A DNA stretch of 64,000 nt, from positions 102,959,930 to 103,023,929 of the forward strand of contig OY282560.1 in the NCBI GenBank assembly GCA_958295665.1, written 5' to 3'. Source of the stretch: Tipula vernalis. Lineage: Eukaryota; Arthropoda; Insecta; Diptera; Tipulidae. Below are positions 39,533 to 51,074 of this stretch, piece by piece; position 1 is the first letter of the stretch, and each line of letters begins with the position of its first letter. The translations under genes were made by a program, and so were the position numbers. Under the pieces are notes generated by a model. That model did not search any database, had not been told where the DNA came from, and saw nothing but the letters and a program-made list of their open reading frames with translations.

Positions 39533-42239
39533 ATGCCGTTGGAAGATCCTTTAAGTAATACTAACCCTAATTGTGACCCTAATTCTAGTAGTACAACAAA
39601 TAAATGCAATAAACCAAATGTAATCTCAATGTCAGAATTTTTAGAATTTCTGAAAATTGCATGTCAAGTCAATGAATCGATAACGACCGATAGTGTTGTA
39701 AATAATAAAAAACTTTCAATAACGCCACAAAATCCTGGCATACAAATTGATTATAATCAATTGGCCAAGCATGAGTTAGTGAATACGCTTTTGATTAAGA
39801 CTGGGCAAAAACCACCCTATGATGTGAACGAGCCACCGATGATCGGTGAAAAAGAATGTGGTGATGTAACGAAAAAACATCCGTTGAAAGAAAAGAGTCG
39901 CGAGAAAAGTGGTGGAAAAAAACGTTTACAAAATAATCGTTTGCATAAGAATAATAAAGTTGATTCGGGTGATTTTCGGAGCCATCTGGATCCAGCTTTG
40001 AACGATAAACTCAATGATGTAATTAACGAGGGTATTTTAGATTCAATTCTACCATTTATATGCCCGATAAATTCAAATACACAGCTGCAGAATGGACAAG
40101 TGAACTGTGGTCCCAATAACATAATATCGCGTAACGGAACCGGACGCAATGGATTTACAATCGCCCATACCCGAGTACAGCCACAACAAATTTACGATTT
40201 TAAACCACCACCGGGTCCTGCAACGTCTCAAACTAATATAACAACTGCACAAAATGATAATATTGATAGTTCGTCAACAACGGTTAAGATTAAAAGTCCT
40301 CGGCATAGTGCTGTTAATATTGAATCCAATAATTCATTGGCTGTTCCTAATCGTGGCCGAAGAAAATCAATAACGGCATTATCGGCAGCCGGTAGTACTA
40401 ATTGTGATGCGGAAGTGGTTATACATGTGTGTGACGAAGTAAAAGGTGTTTCGCGCGATTTTATGTGTCCGCAAAAATTATTAGTCAGTAAAATGGGATA
40501 TTTTGCTGACGTGACATCTGGTTCAAGTGAGTATGCTTGAATACGAACCATAAACGATCAAAGTAAGCAAGCCCAATTTATTTTATTTATATTAAATCGT
40601 CTTTTCAGGGCAACGTCTCGAAGATATGGATATTTCCGTTCACTGTGACCTTCAAATTTTCGAGTGGCTCATGAAATGGGTAAAACGTGAGACCATGACA
40701 AATGATGAATATCCTACACTCGATGCATCAAATGTTGTTCCAATTTTGGTATCGGCAAGTTTTTTACAAATGGAGCCCTTACTATTGGACTGTTTAACAT
40801 TTTGTCATTCACGATTAAACGATGTGGTTAAAGTGTCGGCTAATTTATCATGCCTCAATGACGGTATCATAACTCGACTCGCGGCGATGTTTACCAATTT
40901 GGAACTGGAATTGGTGAAGGATAAAAAGGATCGTGTTGCACCGCGCCTATGGACGAAATTGATACAGAGCTTGTGCGAACCAGAACCGCAATCGCTTCGG
41001 GGCCATTACGCCAGCTTGGCTGGATTATTTCGTTGTAGCCGCTGCGCGAAATTTGTAATTCCTTCTATAAGTTCGTATGTGTATTGCGTTCCACAAAATA
41101 TGCGGATCAATGGTTGGGGTCAAATTATAAGCCAACATTCACGAGATACCACTTGGAATGTGACCAGCTATATTGCAACACTGTACAAGGAATTAAGGTC
41201 TTGGAAAAAAGTGTATTGGAAACTATGGGGCCATTGTCATTTTCTGTATTGTTCCGTTTGTGAAACTCATTTTCCCGTTTATCAAATGTTATGGTGCCAG
41301 CATCATCCGGATCAACCACAATTTCTTGGTCCCGTTACGGAGGGTAGAACAGCTGGACCGGGGGGTCGATATCCTTGTTGTAATTTGCAAGTATATCGTT
41401 ACGAGACCATAACAATGCCGAATGGTTGTCAATATAGGGAACATACGATTAGTATTGAAAGTGAGCGAGATCGGGCAATTTATCAATTGAGTCAAGTTGC
41501 CGGCGAAGGTGGCAGTTTATATGAGAATCCGCCGCCAAAATTGAATATCCCTTCTCATGAACCATGGTGGAATGGAATTGCAATTTTACCACATCGTTCT
41601 CGCACCGGCCTGCTTCCCACTCTCCATGTCGAAGACAACATTTCAAAAGGGAACAAAACCACGAAATTAAATACCAATCGAGAAAATTCGACTGCTTACG
41701 AATCGAGCACGGACACCGAGTCGAGCGATGAAAAATCTAATTCAGCACTCAAACGGTATTCGTCGAGCAGCGATGGTGCAGAATCTGATGAAAATAGTCC
41801 GAAACGTTTTAAAAATAAAAAGAAAAAATCGTAAGTGGCCAAATCCGTCTTACTAAACCTATACCATAATAACTGGAAATTTATTCCTTTCAGACGTCCG
41901 ATAAAAAATCATTGTGGCCGATTTTGGTCGGGCGAGGTTTCTGCTCGAAGCAATCAAGATAATCAGAGAGAATTTGAGGAACGTGCAATGAAACAAGTAA
42001 TAGCGCTAGTCGGTAAAAAGACGGGAAGTGATATGAATGTGTTGTATCAGAATTTTCAAAATGGAGGCAGCTACTTAAAATTAGAGTCAGAGTGGCGCGA
42101 AAATTTAAAACATCGAAGTACAACAAAACTGAAAAATAACGGAAATGGAAATAATGGTAATAATGTTAATAACACTAATAATGTGGGCGGTGGCAATAAT
42201 AATACGAATAACTCAAGTAACGTAATTAACGGTAAATAA
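39533..42239 (+). CDS. SANBR: SANBR/KIAA1841-like BTB domain protein
   Basis: Three exons encode 853 residues: 39533-40526, 40609-41830 and 41894-42239. Junctions are TTCAA|GTGAGT to TTTCAG|GG and AATC|GTAAGT to TTTCAG|A; phases agree. A polar N-terminal half (with basic SREKSGGKKRLQNNR) leads to a BTB-type domain from about residue 292. That domain has EVVIHVCDEVKGVSRDFMCP, LLVSKMGYFADVT and, across the splice, LEDMDISVHCDLQIFEWLMK. A conserved region follows with paired cysteines (FRCSRCAKFV, HCHFLYCSVCETHF, MLWCQHHPDQPQF). The C-terminus has a Ser/Glu-rich stretch, a KRFKNKKKK nuclear-signal-like run, the motif NHCGRFWSGEV and an Asn-rich tail. Human SANBR regulates class-switch recombination, a role an insect cannot share, so the function here is unknown. 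I did not recognise the SANT domain. Confidence 0.8.
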
Positions 42240-42411
42240 ATTATAGCATAAAATTATATTAATAAATTATTAGTAGATTAAATTAAATTATGTGTATGAT
42301 TTTTAATTCAACTGAATAATATCGAAAATCCTACGTTTTCTAGACGCTGAACGCAACCAAAAAAGTTATTTATGTCGAACAGTTGGCAGCTCTGTATTTA
42401 TTGTAGGTCTT

Positions 42412-42461
42412 CCATTATAAAGTTTAATTCTATGTTCTTTTCCGCTTAAACTTTCATCATG
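42412..42461 (+). promoter_or_regulatory. Candidate RpS17 core promoter and TOP-like start
   Basis: ATTATAAAG at about 42414-42422 is TATA-like. The pyrimidine run TTCTTTTCC at 42435-42443 has the look of a terminal oligopyrimidine start, usual for ribosomal protein mRNAs and linked to growth-controlled translation. It would leave a 5' leader of about 20 bases before the ATG at 42459. Confidence 0.5.
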
Positions 42462-43213
42462 GTGAGTGTTGTTATTAAAAATTAAGAAAATTAATCAACA
42501 AAAATTGACATCATCTATTGAATTTAATATAAATCTTGTGTAACAAATAATAAAGTAAAATGTTGAATTTAATTTGGATTACAGTTGATGATAGTTTTCA
42601 GTGATGTATTCATGCAAAAAGAAAAAATTAAAATGTAGTTGTACAATATGCCGATGTCAATTTTAGTGAAATGTCAATTTTATTATGGAAGTTAATAAAA
42701 CTCCTGTGTCTTTCTATTATTGGATAATTTTAGGGTCGTGTACGTACGAAGACTATCAAAAAGGCTGCAAAAGTCATAATTGAGAAATACTACACAAGAT
42801 TAACGATGGACTTCCACACAAACAAGAGGATATGTGAGGAAGTTGCAATAATTCCAACTAAACCACTTAGGAACAAAATTGCTGGGTAAGTTTATTAGAG
42901 GCGCAGACAATTGTTAAGTGTATTGTGTGAAACAGAAGATTAATCTCATTTTTCTTTACTATTTTTGTTTTATAGTTACGTTACACATTTAATGGGCCGT
43001 CTTCGTCATTCCCAAGTACGAGGTATCTCAATTAAACTCCAAGAAGAAGAAAGAGAACGCAGAGATAACTATGTACCAGAAGTGTCTGCGTTAGAACAAG
43101 ATATAATTGAAATTGATCCAGAAACCAAGGAAATGTTGAAAATGTTGGATTTCAGTAACATTACTGGTCTTCAATTGACCCAACCAATCCAAAATTTCAA
43201 CAAACGTAATTAA
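42459..43213 (+). CDS. RpS17: RpS17, 40S ribosomal protein S17 (eS17)
   Basis: Three exons encode 130 residues: 42459-42461, 42734-42885 and 42976-43213. The first coding exon is only the ATG, followed directly by donor GTGAGT, an arrangement common in ribosomal protein genes. The second exon starts [20 protein letters not shown] and runs to [11 protein letters not shown]. The third starts [20 protein letters not shown] and ends in NFNKRN. The protein is a small-subunit component needed for 40S assembly. Length is one residue short of the usual dipteran protein, the difference lying in the variable C-terminus ([15 protein letters not shown]). The join G|GT at 42885/42976 restores Gly-Tyr. The gene starts about 220 bp after the stop of the BTB gene, on the same strand, but has its own promoter features. 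Confidence 0.97.
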
Positions 43214-44040
43214 GTTTTTTTTTTATATCTAAAAGAAAAATGATTATAACACAGAAGTTAACATCTTTTCTGGATAATTATATTTTTAAAAATGTGTTTA
43301 TAATACATGAAAAGTGAAAAAAAAAAAATTTGTATTTTTGTTATTTAGAAAATGTTGGGTTAGGATTTTCGATTTGATTTTAAGTGGAAATTTTTCTTCT
43401 ATTTCAATATAGATGTCACTTGTAGTGTATTTTTTGTTCGGCAAATAGATGTCACCACCACTGGTTGAAGTGAAAAATTAATGCTTATTTTTCTTCAGTA
43501 CAGTTTTTCTAGCGATTTAATTCGGGAGTGTATAATTAGTGTAGTGGAAATTTATGTTTTTTTTTTAAAATTAAAAATGTAATATTCTGAAAAAGCCATA
43601 TGTTGTTAGAATTGATAAATTTGGGTTGTTTGTTGATTTTAGTTGCCCAAATTATAATATTATAATTATAATAATAACAGGAAAATTGTTAACAGTAAGT
43701 GGAAATCATTAATTTTCAATGTTATTTTATTTTCTCCGAAGTCCATCAATGAATTTTATAGTAATTTTCAGATATGAAATTCAATTGTTTTTATGTAAAT
43801 ATTTTCCAATTTGAATGTTATGTTTTTCCTTAACTACCTCACCATCAAAAATATTTTTTGTGTTGTCTCGATGTCATTTGATTATAATCGATATCTTATC
43901 ATAAGGATTTAACTAATGTGAGACTTAGTAGATAGTCCTGCAGAATATAGGCTTGGTTTCTGTTATATTACGACATAGATAAGCAAGATGAGCAATTTGT
44001 TTTTGTAAGAACTTTAAAGACTAAGAATTTCTTCATTTGA
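43214..44040. other. Region downstream of RpS17
   Basis: The 3' UTR begins here. AT-rich with A/T runs; a palindromic ATTATAATATTATAATTATAAT tract lies near 43652-43675. No further gene is recognised. Confidence 0.4.
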
Positions 44041-44043
44041 CAG

Positions 44044-44266
44044 ATTCCCTGCCGGTATATGACCGGTATGCTACGATGGAATTACTTCCAGCAGCCAGTG
44101 CATCACCGGTATACCACACCGAATCCTACGGCCGCTCGATGAATTATTCTGCTTGGTACATCGGTGATCCACTGATCGATGACTAATTTTTTGAGTTGTA
44201 TACTGGTAGCTGCTTTCAGAATTATTTACCATGGCATTACCGTTGGCACACCGGTAGGGAACCTGT
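44044..44266. mobile_element. MITE-like element rich in CCGGTA
   Basis: The left end AGATTCCCTGCCGGTATATG and the right end, read inverted as AGGTTCCCTACCGGTGTGCC, are imperfect inverted repeats. Several more CCGGTA or ACCGGTAT units occur inside (near 44065, 44107 and 44150). It is GC-richer than its surroundings. Noncoding. Confidence 0.55.
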
Positions 44267-44269
44267 TAA

Positions 44270-46019
44270 ATCTGAATTGAACCTTTCGCATCGCAGAGAT
44301 TATTGGTACTTTTCATTTTGTTCACTAACAATACACATCAATAAATGATCTTACAACATGCGAGGAGAGGATTGTCTTATACATTCGAATTCGCATCTTA
44401 TTCCGGAATAGCGGCTTTGGCTCGCCAGTATTCAAAAATTATTCATCCAACCGATCTTTTCTCAAACATTTTTTCTAAAAAATGCGAACATAATTCGGCT
44501 CTTCGAAGTATAGGAAACGAAAGAATCTGATTCAATTCAAATAGGATTCCAATACATATAAGACTCGAATACGTTCGAATGGAATTCACAAATAGCCTCC
44601 AGACTTAATAATAAAACATTTGAAATAGATGATCCATGAATTAGTTGTTTAGTTGACCAATAAATAGCGAGTCCTAAATTTAAATATTTTTAGCTGACTT
44701 TTCGATATTCTAGAAAGTTGAAATTTGGCAAAAAAATTATATCATGGTACATTTCCAACTATCAAAATTTGGCGTATTCTGAAATACTCTCTCTCATTCA
44801 ATTTGGCACGAGCGATTTTTCCACTTCTTAAAGGTCGCAAATTATGAACTAGGAATATGAATTTTGGTATGCACATAGGTGCTGTCGATTAGGGGACTCA
44901 AAGTCACCCGGTTTAGACCTTTTGCTACTCCAAAACTACAATAGCTGGGAAAATGAATTTTGGTATGTGCATAGACGTTGTCAAATACATCTCTTAGTGA
45001 GACGTTATTCTTAGCAAATTTGATTAAAATTGGTTTAATTTCATTCAAAAAACGCCAATTTTATATTTTACCGGCTGTCAAACTAAAATTCGTCCAAATA
45101 TAAAATTGGGTTGAAATTTTAACTAAAAAAAATTTAAGAATAAGGTGGTACTTATAGATTGATGAACTATTTTTTAATAATTTTGATACTGCGACGTGCG
45201 AAACAATTCTGTCAAAAAATGGGTTTAACGGTTTTTTGGAAATACCCATTTGCCTTTTAAAAAGGGGCACCGCCTTAAAAGTTAGCAAATTAGCTAGCTA
45301 CATGGGCATAAGTCATTTCATTTGTTATAATAAATTACTACAGTCATCCCCTTAGTGTGGTTAATTGGTTCCGAGAAATTGTGAGATTAGGTAAAACAAT
45401 GGTGTAAGAGGCAAATGATTTTAGTTTTGTTTATTGGTAGTGAAGAAAAAACGACTATTTTTGTTTAAGAGAAGGAACGGGATAAATACTCCCTTGATAT
45501 ACCATATCAACACCTATTTGCGGTTCAAACGATCCATGGATTTGTTGCTACCTAATTAAAATTAGAATATGATGTATCTGTTGGCAATGTTGAGTAAAAT
45601 AATGTTTTATTTTCTGAATGCAATAGATTTATCGAAAATTTCATAACAATAGGTACATTCAGCTCTGCCAACTGTTGGCAACATGTAGAGTAAAATTAAA
45701 ATCGACGGGTGATTTGAATGCGAATTATACATTCATAATATTAAGGCAATATGAAAGAGGTAATTTTTTTCCATCAGTAAATATTCAATGCTAACAGGTT
45801 GTCTTTATACTTCACCGAGGCATGAACCCAAAAATAAACATTGCACGTCGGGATCTTAGGTATCGGTTTGAGAAACAGTTTTACTCTCTTTCTTTTTAGA
45901 CTTTCCATTCAATGTGCGCTTGTTGAACCAGGTAGCCAAAATATCAAATTATTTATTTATTTTTAATCATGTCACGAATTATGAAAATGTACGTGTTTCT
46001 TTAAGGTACAAGTGTTCTT
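44270..46019. other. Repeat-rich noncoding stretch
   Basis: No gene is recognised. Two blocks, about 44850-44885 and 44945-44985, share ATGAATTTTGGTATG and then CATAG, and look like two old copies of one dispersed repeat. Open frames in this stretch lack recognisable homology. Confidence 0.4.
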
Positions 46020-46745
46020 TTCTATTTATTGTATAAAGAAGCGTCTTTAATGTTTATTGATGAAGCGCAATGTCCATACGCTTTGTTTACTTTGTTGAAA
46101 GTTATTTTAACAACAATATACTGCTGTTCAACACTTCTATCTGCCGGTTTATGTTGGCAGAACGGAACCTCTGCTTTTGTGACTGACTCCATCAGGAATT
46201 CTGCTGAGGTCTCTTCAGCAAGTTTGATATGTCCTCTGCTGACTCGTTCTTACACACAAAATGATGCCTTGTATCAATATGTTTTATTTTCGGGTAAAAG
46301 GCTGTGTGTATTATTCGTGTATTATTTTCAAATTCATCATTGAATGAATAAAAATGATTAGTTTCTCATACATTGCTAACAATTACCTCAACTGGCAATT
46401 GATTTAGTTACTACGATTTTTTCGTCTTTGAGTCAAATACTTTTGACTGATCATCCGATGTACCATATTTCTTTAATATTTACTCAGACTTGGTGAGTTT
46501 TTGCTTTAACACTTACATCACAGAGCCGAGTCCGACCGTTTCCTTGACCATATTTCCTAGATGTCTTGTCAATGATTTGTTTGGTGAACGATTGATCAAC
46601 CGAAAAAATTCATTGAACTTTACATCGAATGGCATGCATCTTGCCTAATCAACAGGAGTTCTATTCATAAGTTCTGCCATACTGTTCTGTTCCTATGTGA
46701 AATTTCCAGTTGTCTGACGTTGAATGCCCGATTTATGAAAGTAAA
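46020..46745 (-). mobile_element. Ty1/copia remnant: integrase and RNase H ends
   Basis: On the minus strand near 46745-46430, broken frames read GIQRQTTGNFT, then EQNSMAELMNRTPVD, ARCMPFDVKFNEFF and RLINRSPNKSL. This is the copia integrase pattern around the QNGVAERMNRT motif, so the catalytic Glu segment is recognisable but eroded. Further down (about 46200-46300) is KHIDTRHHFVCKNES, the C-terminal RNase H motif of copia. The reverse transcriptase between them is deleted and stops are frequent. The antisense open frame at 46029-46343 is a by-product. Confidence 0.7.
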
Positions 46746-47640
46746 TTAACCTTTTAATTTTTTTAAAATTAAAATAAGTGATTTGCTGAGTGTCATGATA
46801 ACAGGTGTATGATCGGAATATATCCCTTCGCTGTTTTCGATGCACATGTAATCCTCGAAGATTCCTTTCGTTACATAAAAATCAATGAGGTCTGGTATTT
46901 TATTTATATCAGCAGGCCAGTATGTTGGTTTACCTCCAGAGTGGAACTCGCAGTTATTTATTCGTCCGGCTTCGAATAGCTCTTTTCCTTTATGGGTTGT
47001 AAGTCTTGATCCCCAATAGGTGTTTTTTGCATTAAAGTCACCACCAATAATAAAATTGGATCCTAGTGATCTAAAGAGTCTATTATAATCTTCTTTATTT
47101 AGATTATAGCGTGGAGGGCAGTAGATAGAGAAAATACTGTATTCATTATTATTGTTAGTTTCAACTTTTATGGTTTTAACTTGCATATTTTCCTCTTCTA
47201 TACTAGGTTTTTCATAGTGTTTGAGACTCTTTTTCACTATTACTGTTGATCCTCCTCTGGGTTTTCCTCCTGGGTGAACAGCATGGTAACATTCATAATC
47301 ACGTATTTTAATAAATGATGTTTTTGTAAAATGGCTCTCCGATATAAGGCAGATATCAATTTTTTCTAAATTTAGAAAAATTTCTAGCTCTGGAACATGT
47401 TGCGCTAGTCCGTTCGCGTTCCAGGTGACAATTCTTAATGATCTGCTCATTTTAGTATATGAGGGCTGTTGCCTCGTTCAAGGTTTGATGCATATCTAGA
47501 CGCTTATATAAAGCTTCTAGACCACGTTCTTGCTTTGCTAGCCTTATATTTATGGCTTCTATGCTTCGACAAATCCTTTCAAGGGGATTATCATTCGTAG
47601 CATTAGATGATTGCTGTACAATTTGTGAATAACTTTTCTG
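46746..47640 (-). mobile_element. Jockey-like non-LTR element: ORF1 end and endonuclease
   Basis: The frame 46746-47450 is a 234-residue endonuclease/exonuclease/phosphatase domain: RIVTWNANGLAQHVPELEIF, then ICLISESHF, FSIYCPPRYN, NFIIGGDFNAKNTYWGSRLT, PDLIDFYVTKG and YSDHTPVIMTLS. The catalytic Asn, Glu, Asp-Asn and Ser-Asp-His motifs are all present. The reverse transcriptase that should follow is absent; sequence of a copia relic begins there. Upstream, a second frame ends at TAA (47452-47454), two bases before the ATG. It reads RICRSIEAINIRLAKQERGL and onwards, a coiled-coil-like C-terminus of ORF1. So this is the 5' part of ORF2 joined to its ORF1 tail. Confidence 0.85.
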
Positions 47641-47679
47641 CTGTACAACTTATTGCTGTACAATTTGTGAATAAATAAG

Positions 47680-48345
47680 AGCTATAGTATGGAAATATTG
47701 CAAGAAAAATGCAACAAATGGAGCAATTGCAGCGGATTTGGTCTGCTCAAAGAAGATGGTTTATCGGGCCATTAAAACCTAGAATGATTCTGGTGATTTC
47801 GAAATCAGACCCAGAAAATAATCAACTTGAAAACAATGGAAAGAGAAAATGAAGCCAGGAAAATAAATGAAGCCAAATAACGCAGAGACGTCGGCTGTTT
47901 GAATCTGGAGAGCCAATTGTTTCCAAACAAAACTTAAATCGAAAGATAAATTTCGCGAAATAATACTTACACAGATCATGGGCGGTTTGAAAAAAGTTCC
48001 TTGGAATGACGAAGTATAATTTGCTTGGGTTAGACGGCAAGTTTTACGGAGATGGGAACGTTACGAGTTAATAAGCGAGTGAATCAACACGTGTACAAAT
48101 ACTTATTAAATATCATGAAAAATGTGACTGCAAAGGCCAGATCCCTTAACCCAATCGAGAAAGCTTATGGGCAAAAGTTAAGCGAGGATTAAAAAATAAA
48201 AGTTTCAGAAGTTTAGACGAACTATTCCAAATTATTGAAGAAATCTGGAAAAACATTCCAGTGTCGCATTGTCGACAGTAGCCTGCCTTCCGAATCGTAG
48301 TATGGTGGTTTTGAAAAGACAACGGCTAGCCCGATAATGGAGCAC
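47680..48345 (+). pseudogene. Tc1-like transposase remnant
   Basis: Broken plus-strand frames near the right part read ARSLNPIEKAYGQKLS, then SFRSLDELFQIIEEIWKNIP and VSHCRQ. They match the Tc1 pattern of LNPIENLWAxxK followed by a helical segment and IP. NPIE retains the last catalytic Glu. A few frames upstream look like eroded N-terminal transposase sequence but are not convincing alone. Stops and frame changes are frequent, so it is dead. Confidence 0.6.
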
Positions 48346-50810
48346 GAAATTTACGGGACTCGGAAAATTCACTTGCCCTGGGCACCTGCCTAGTGTGCCC
48401 AGACGTTAATCCGCCCTTGATTATATTCCATACTTAAAGCCATAAAATATTCTTTCAAATAAAAAGAAATTGAGTGGATATCTCACACATAACTTGTTTT
48501 ATTTACATTCAAAACTCGAGCGTCCTTATTGAAAGACCCTTTCTATGTGAAAATGAAATAATTTAGCTCGCATATTTGACAGGTCTGATAAAAATCTGAG
48601 ATGTTCCAGCAAAAAAAATTAGTTTAAGGGGAAACCTTATAAATAAGCCCTCAGAAAATACTTTATGAATAAACGGGCTATCTCACAGACTAATTAATTC
48701 TCCAACTCTCGGCCCAGTACACCGTGTTCCACGAAAGTACATATCATGTCTCAAAGTGTTAATAAAATACCTCAAGAAAAAATAAAAAATTAAATGGAAC
48801 GCGAGCGCGAGAATTTACTTTATTTGTAAATAATTGTTAAATAATGTTTCACCGTAGTTTGATTGAAGTTGAAAACAATACAAAAACAATTCAAACGAAA
48901 ATTAAAACAAAACAAAAAAAAAAATTCAAAAACTTTTCTTCAAATAAAAGCTATACAATGAGCTTTTACTCGCGTGATACAAACGAAACCGAAAATTATT
49001 GAAAAAGTGAAAAACCTCACACACAGGTGAAAAAACTGCTGTCGGTACGTTTGATGCACGTATAAAAAAAATTCTATTATGTACATAAAATAATCATGGA
49101 TTGTAATTTACATTACAAATTTTCGATGTGCGGTGGGATTTTATTAAAACGAGTAAGTGAATAAAAGAAAAACGAAAGCGGAAATGCATGCACAAGAGTT
49201 TGTACTAAAATCGAATTTTTTGTTCTGTGTGCTAAATATTAACGATGTCGTTGATTGACGACAAGTTTTTAATCGAAATATTTGGATTGTAAATAAAAAG
49301 CCGTAAAATGTGGTTTACTGCGACCTTGGACGATTATCGTCCCACGAACTAATTAATTTTAAATACTTTATGATCTCCTTGACTTTTTAAATAATGCCTA
49401 CAAGGGTTTATTGTTTTTTTGTCTAATTAATAAAGGATTAAGCACATAAAAAGTTCGTCGCAATATTTACGAAATCAAAATAAGAAAATTGCAATAATTA
49501 AAAATGTTTCTCTTTGTTTGCCGTTTATTTAGAAACACGCCGACACACACAGGCATACATTGTTACAACATTACGTGTCTCTAGTGGCGAAAATGAATTC
49601 GTGACAATTATTTTTGTTTTTATAATTTTATGACTATGATTTTTTAATAAAACTAACATTGTTAAGAAATTGAAGTATTTTATGCCAGTGAGCTGAACTG
49701 CACGAAAGGGTAGACACACATATTACATCATGTATTGTATAAGTCACTGAAGAATAACCGAAAGAAATATCAAGTTGTACATAAATCATGTCGACAATCA
49801 AACACAAGGAATAGCGTAAATTATAAAACGAATTAAATGTTAAACTCTAAAATTAGGAGTGGAATTAGATTAAACTATACACTAAACTAAATAAAAAATT
49901 GTATCGTGATTTGCATTTTAAAATTACTTAATTGAATTAAATTTTTTTTTTTTATCAAACTCTAGATAACATTTTTATGTTTCTCTAAATAACTGCTAAT
50001 AATATAGTTTAGTTGTTATATAATACAAATAATTTAATGATGATGGATGCCTGGCTAATGATGTTATGATTTTAATTAGAATAAGATTTAAATAGAAAAT
50101 ATTTACAATATTTTGTTTTGCGTTTACAGTTAATTAATATTCATAAATAATAGTTTTTAATTGATGGATACAAGGTTGTTATTTAAAATAAATTACGTGT
50201 TAGATGTGCTTGAAGTTATACATAAAACACAGCAAACTTGTGACTGGGTTCATGAGGAAATAGCAAGTTAAATCGGTTTCCATGCTTATTTGAACATTTT
50301 ATACAGAACTATTTAAGTTGACCCGTCTCTTTACCTTTCGAAATTATTTACTAAGGTCATTTCAAGGTCACCTTCATTTTGTTATGATTTGGCTAGTATA
50401 GGATATAGCAATATAAAGAAATGGTCAATTAGCTTTCAAAATTGAGTTTATTGTGTGCCTTTCTTTATCCAGTGATGACTTCATGGGTTTTAGAACCGGG
50501 TTTTTATTTAAACATGACCTACTGCGTTTTTTATTTGACAACATGCGCGTGAGCATATCTTATTAATTTCTTATAGTTATCGTGGGGCTAAGGCATACAC
50601 GAACATGCAATAAAAGTTCTACAGTAATACTGTCAGCACATAGAAATTTGATTTTGCGTAAAGCTTATTAATACTTAGATCAAAGTGAAACGGAATTCCA
50701 AAAATCTACTTATTTCGCGTGAAATAGAAGCGAAACTTTTTAATGTATGGATGTGGTAAACTTTATTTAAATTCTTATGAAAAATGGTCTGCAGATATTT
50801 TAATAAATCT
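48346..50810. other. Intergenic AT-rich stretch
   Basis: No gene or transposon protein is recognised. Sequence TTATTGAAAGACCCT at 48527-48541 repeats, in inverse, the margin of the mariner remnant at 27667. It could be the end of another copy. Confidence 0.35.
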
Positions 50811-51074
50811 TTAACCCAGATATTGCCGAATTATTATTTTTTCTCCAAATTTCGTTTTAAGCTCATAAGGGCTTTAAAATCATAAGAGAAATCGAATGTA
50901 ATTTGAAAATATGTTGTAAGCTTCCTAGGTAAGGGAGGAGGGGTTGTCCTTTTAAAAGGACAATGGCAAATTATACTATGTAAAACGTTTATCTTAGAAA
51001 TCAAAATAAATTAATTCATTTTTTATTTATAACAAAAAATACTAAAAAACAATACAAAACATTCATTATTTTAT

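Noticed and set aside
46029..46343. 104-codon plus-strand frame
   Set aside because: It is antisense to copia RNase H remnants (KHIDTRHHFV on the minus strand).
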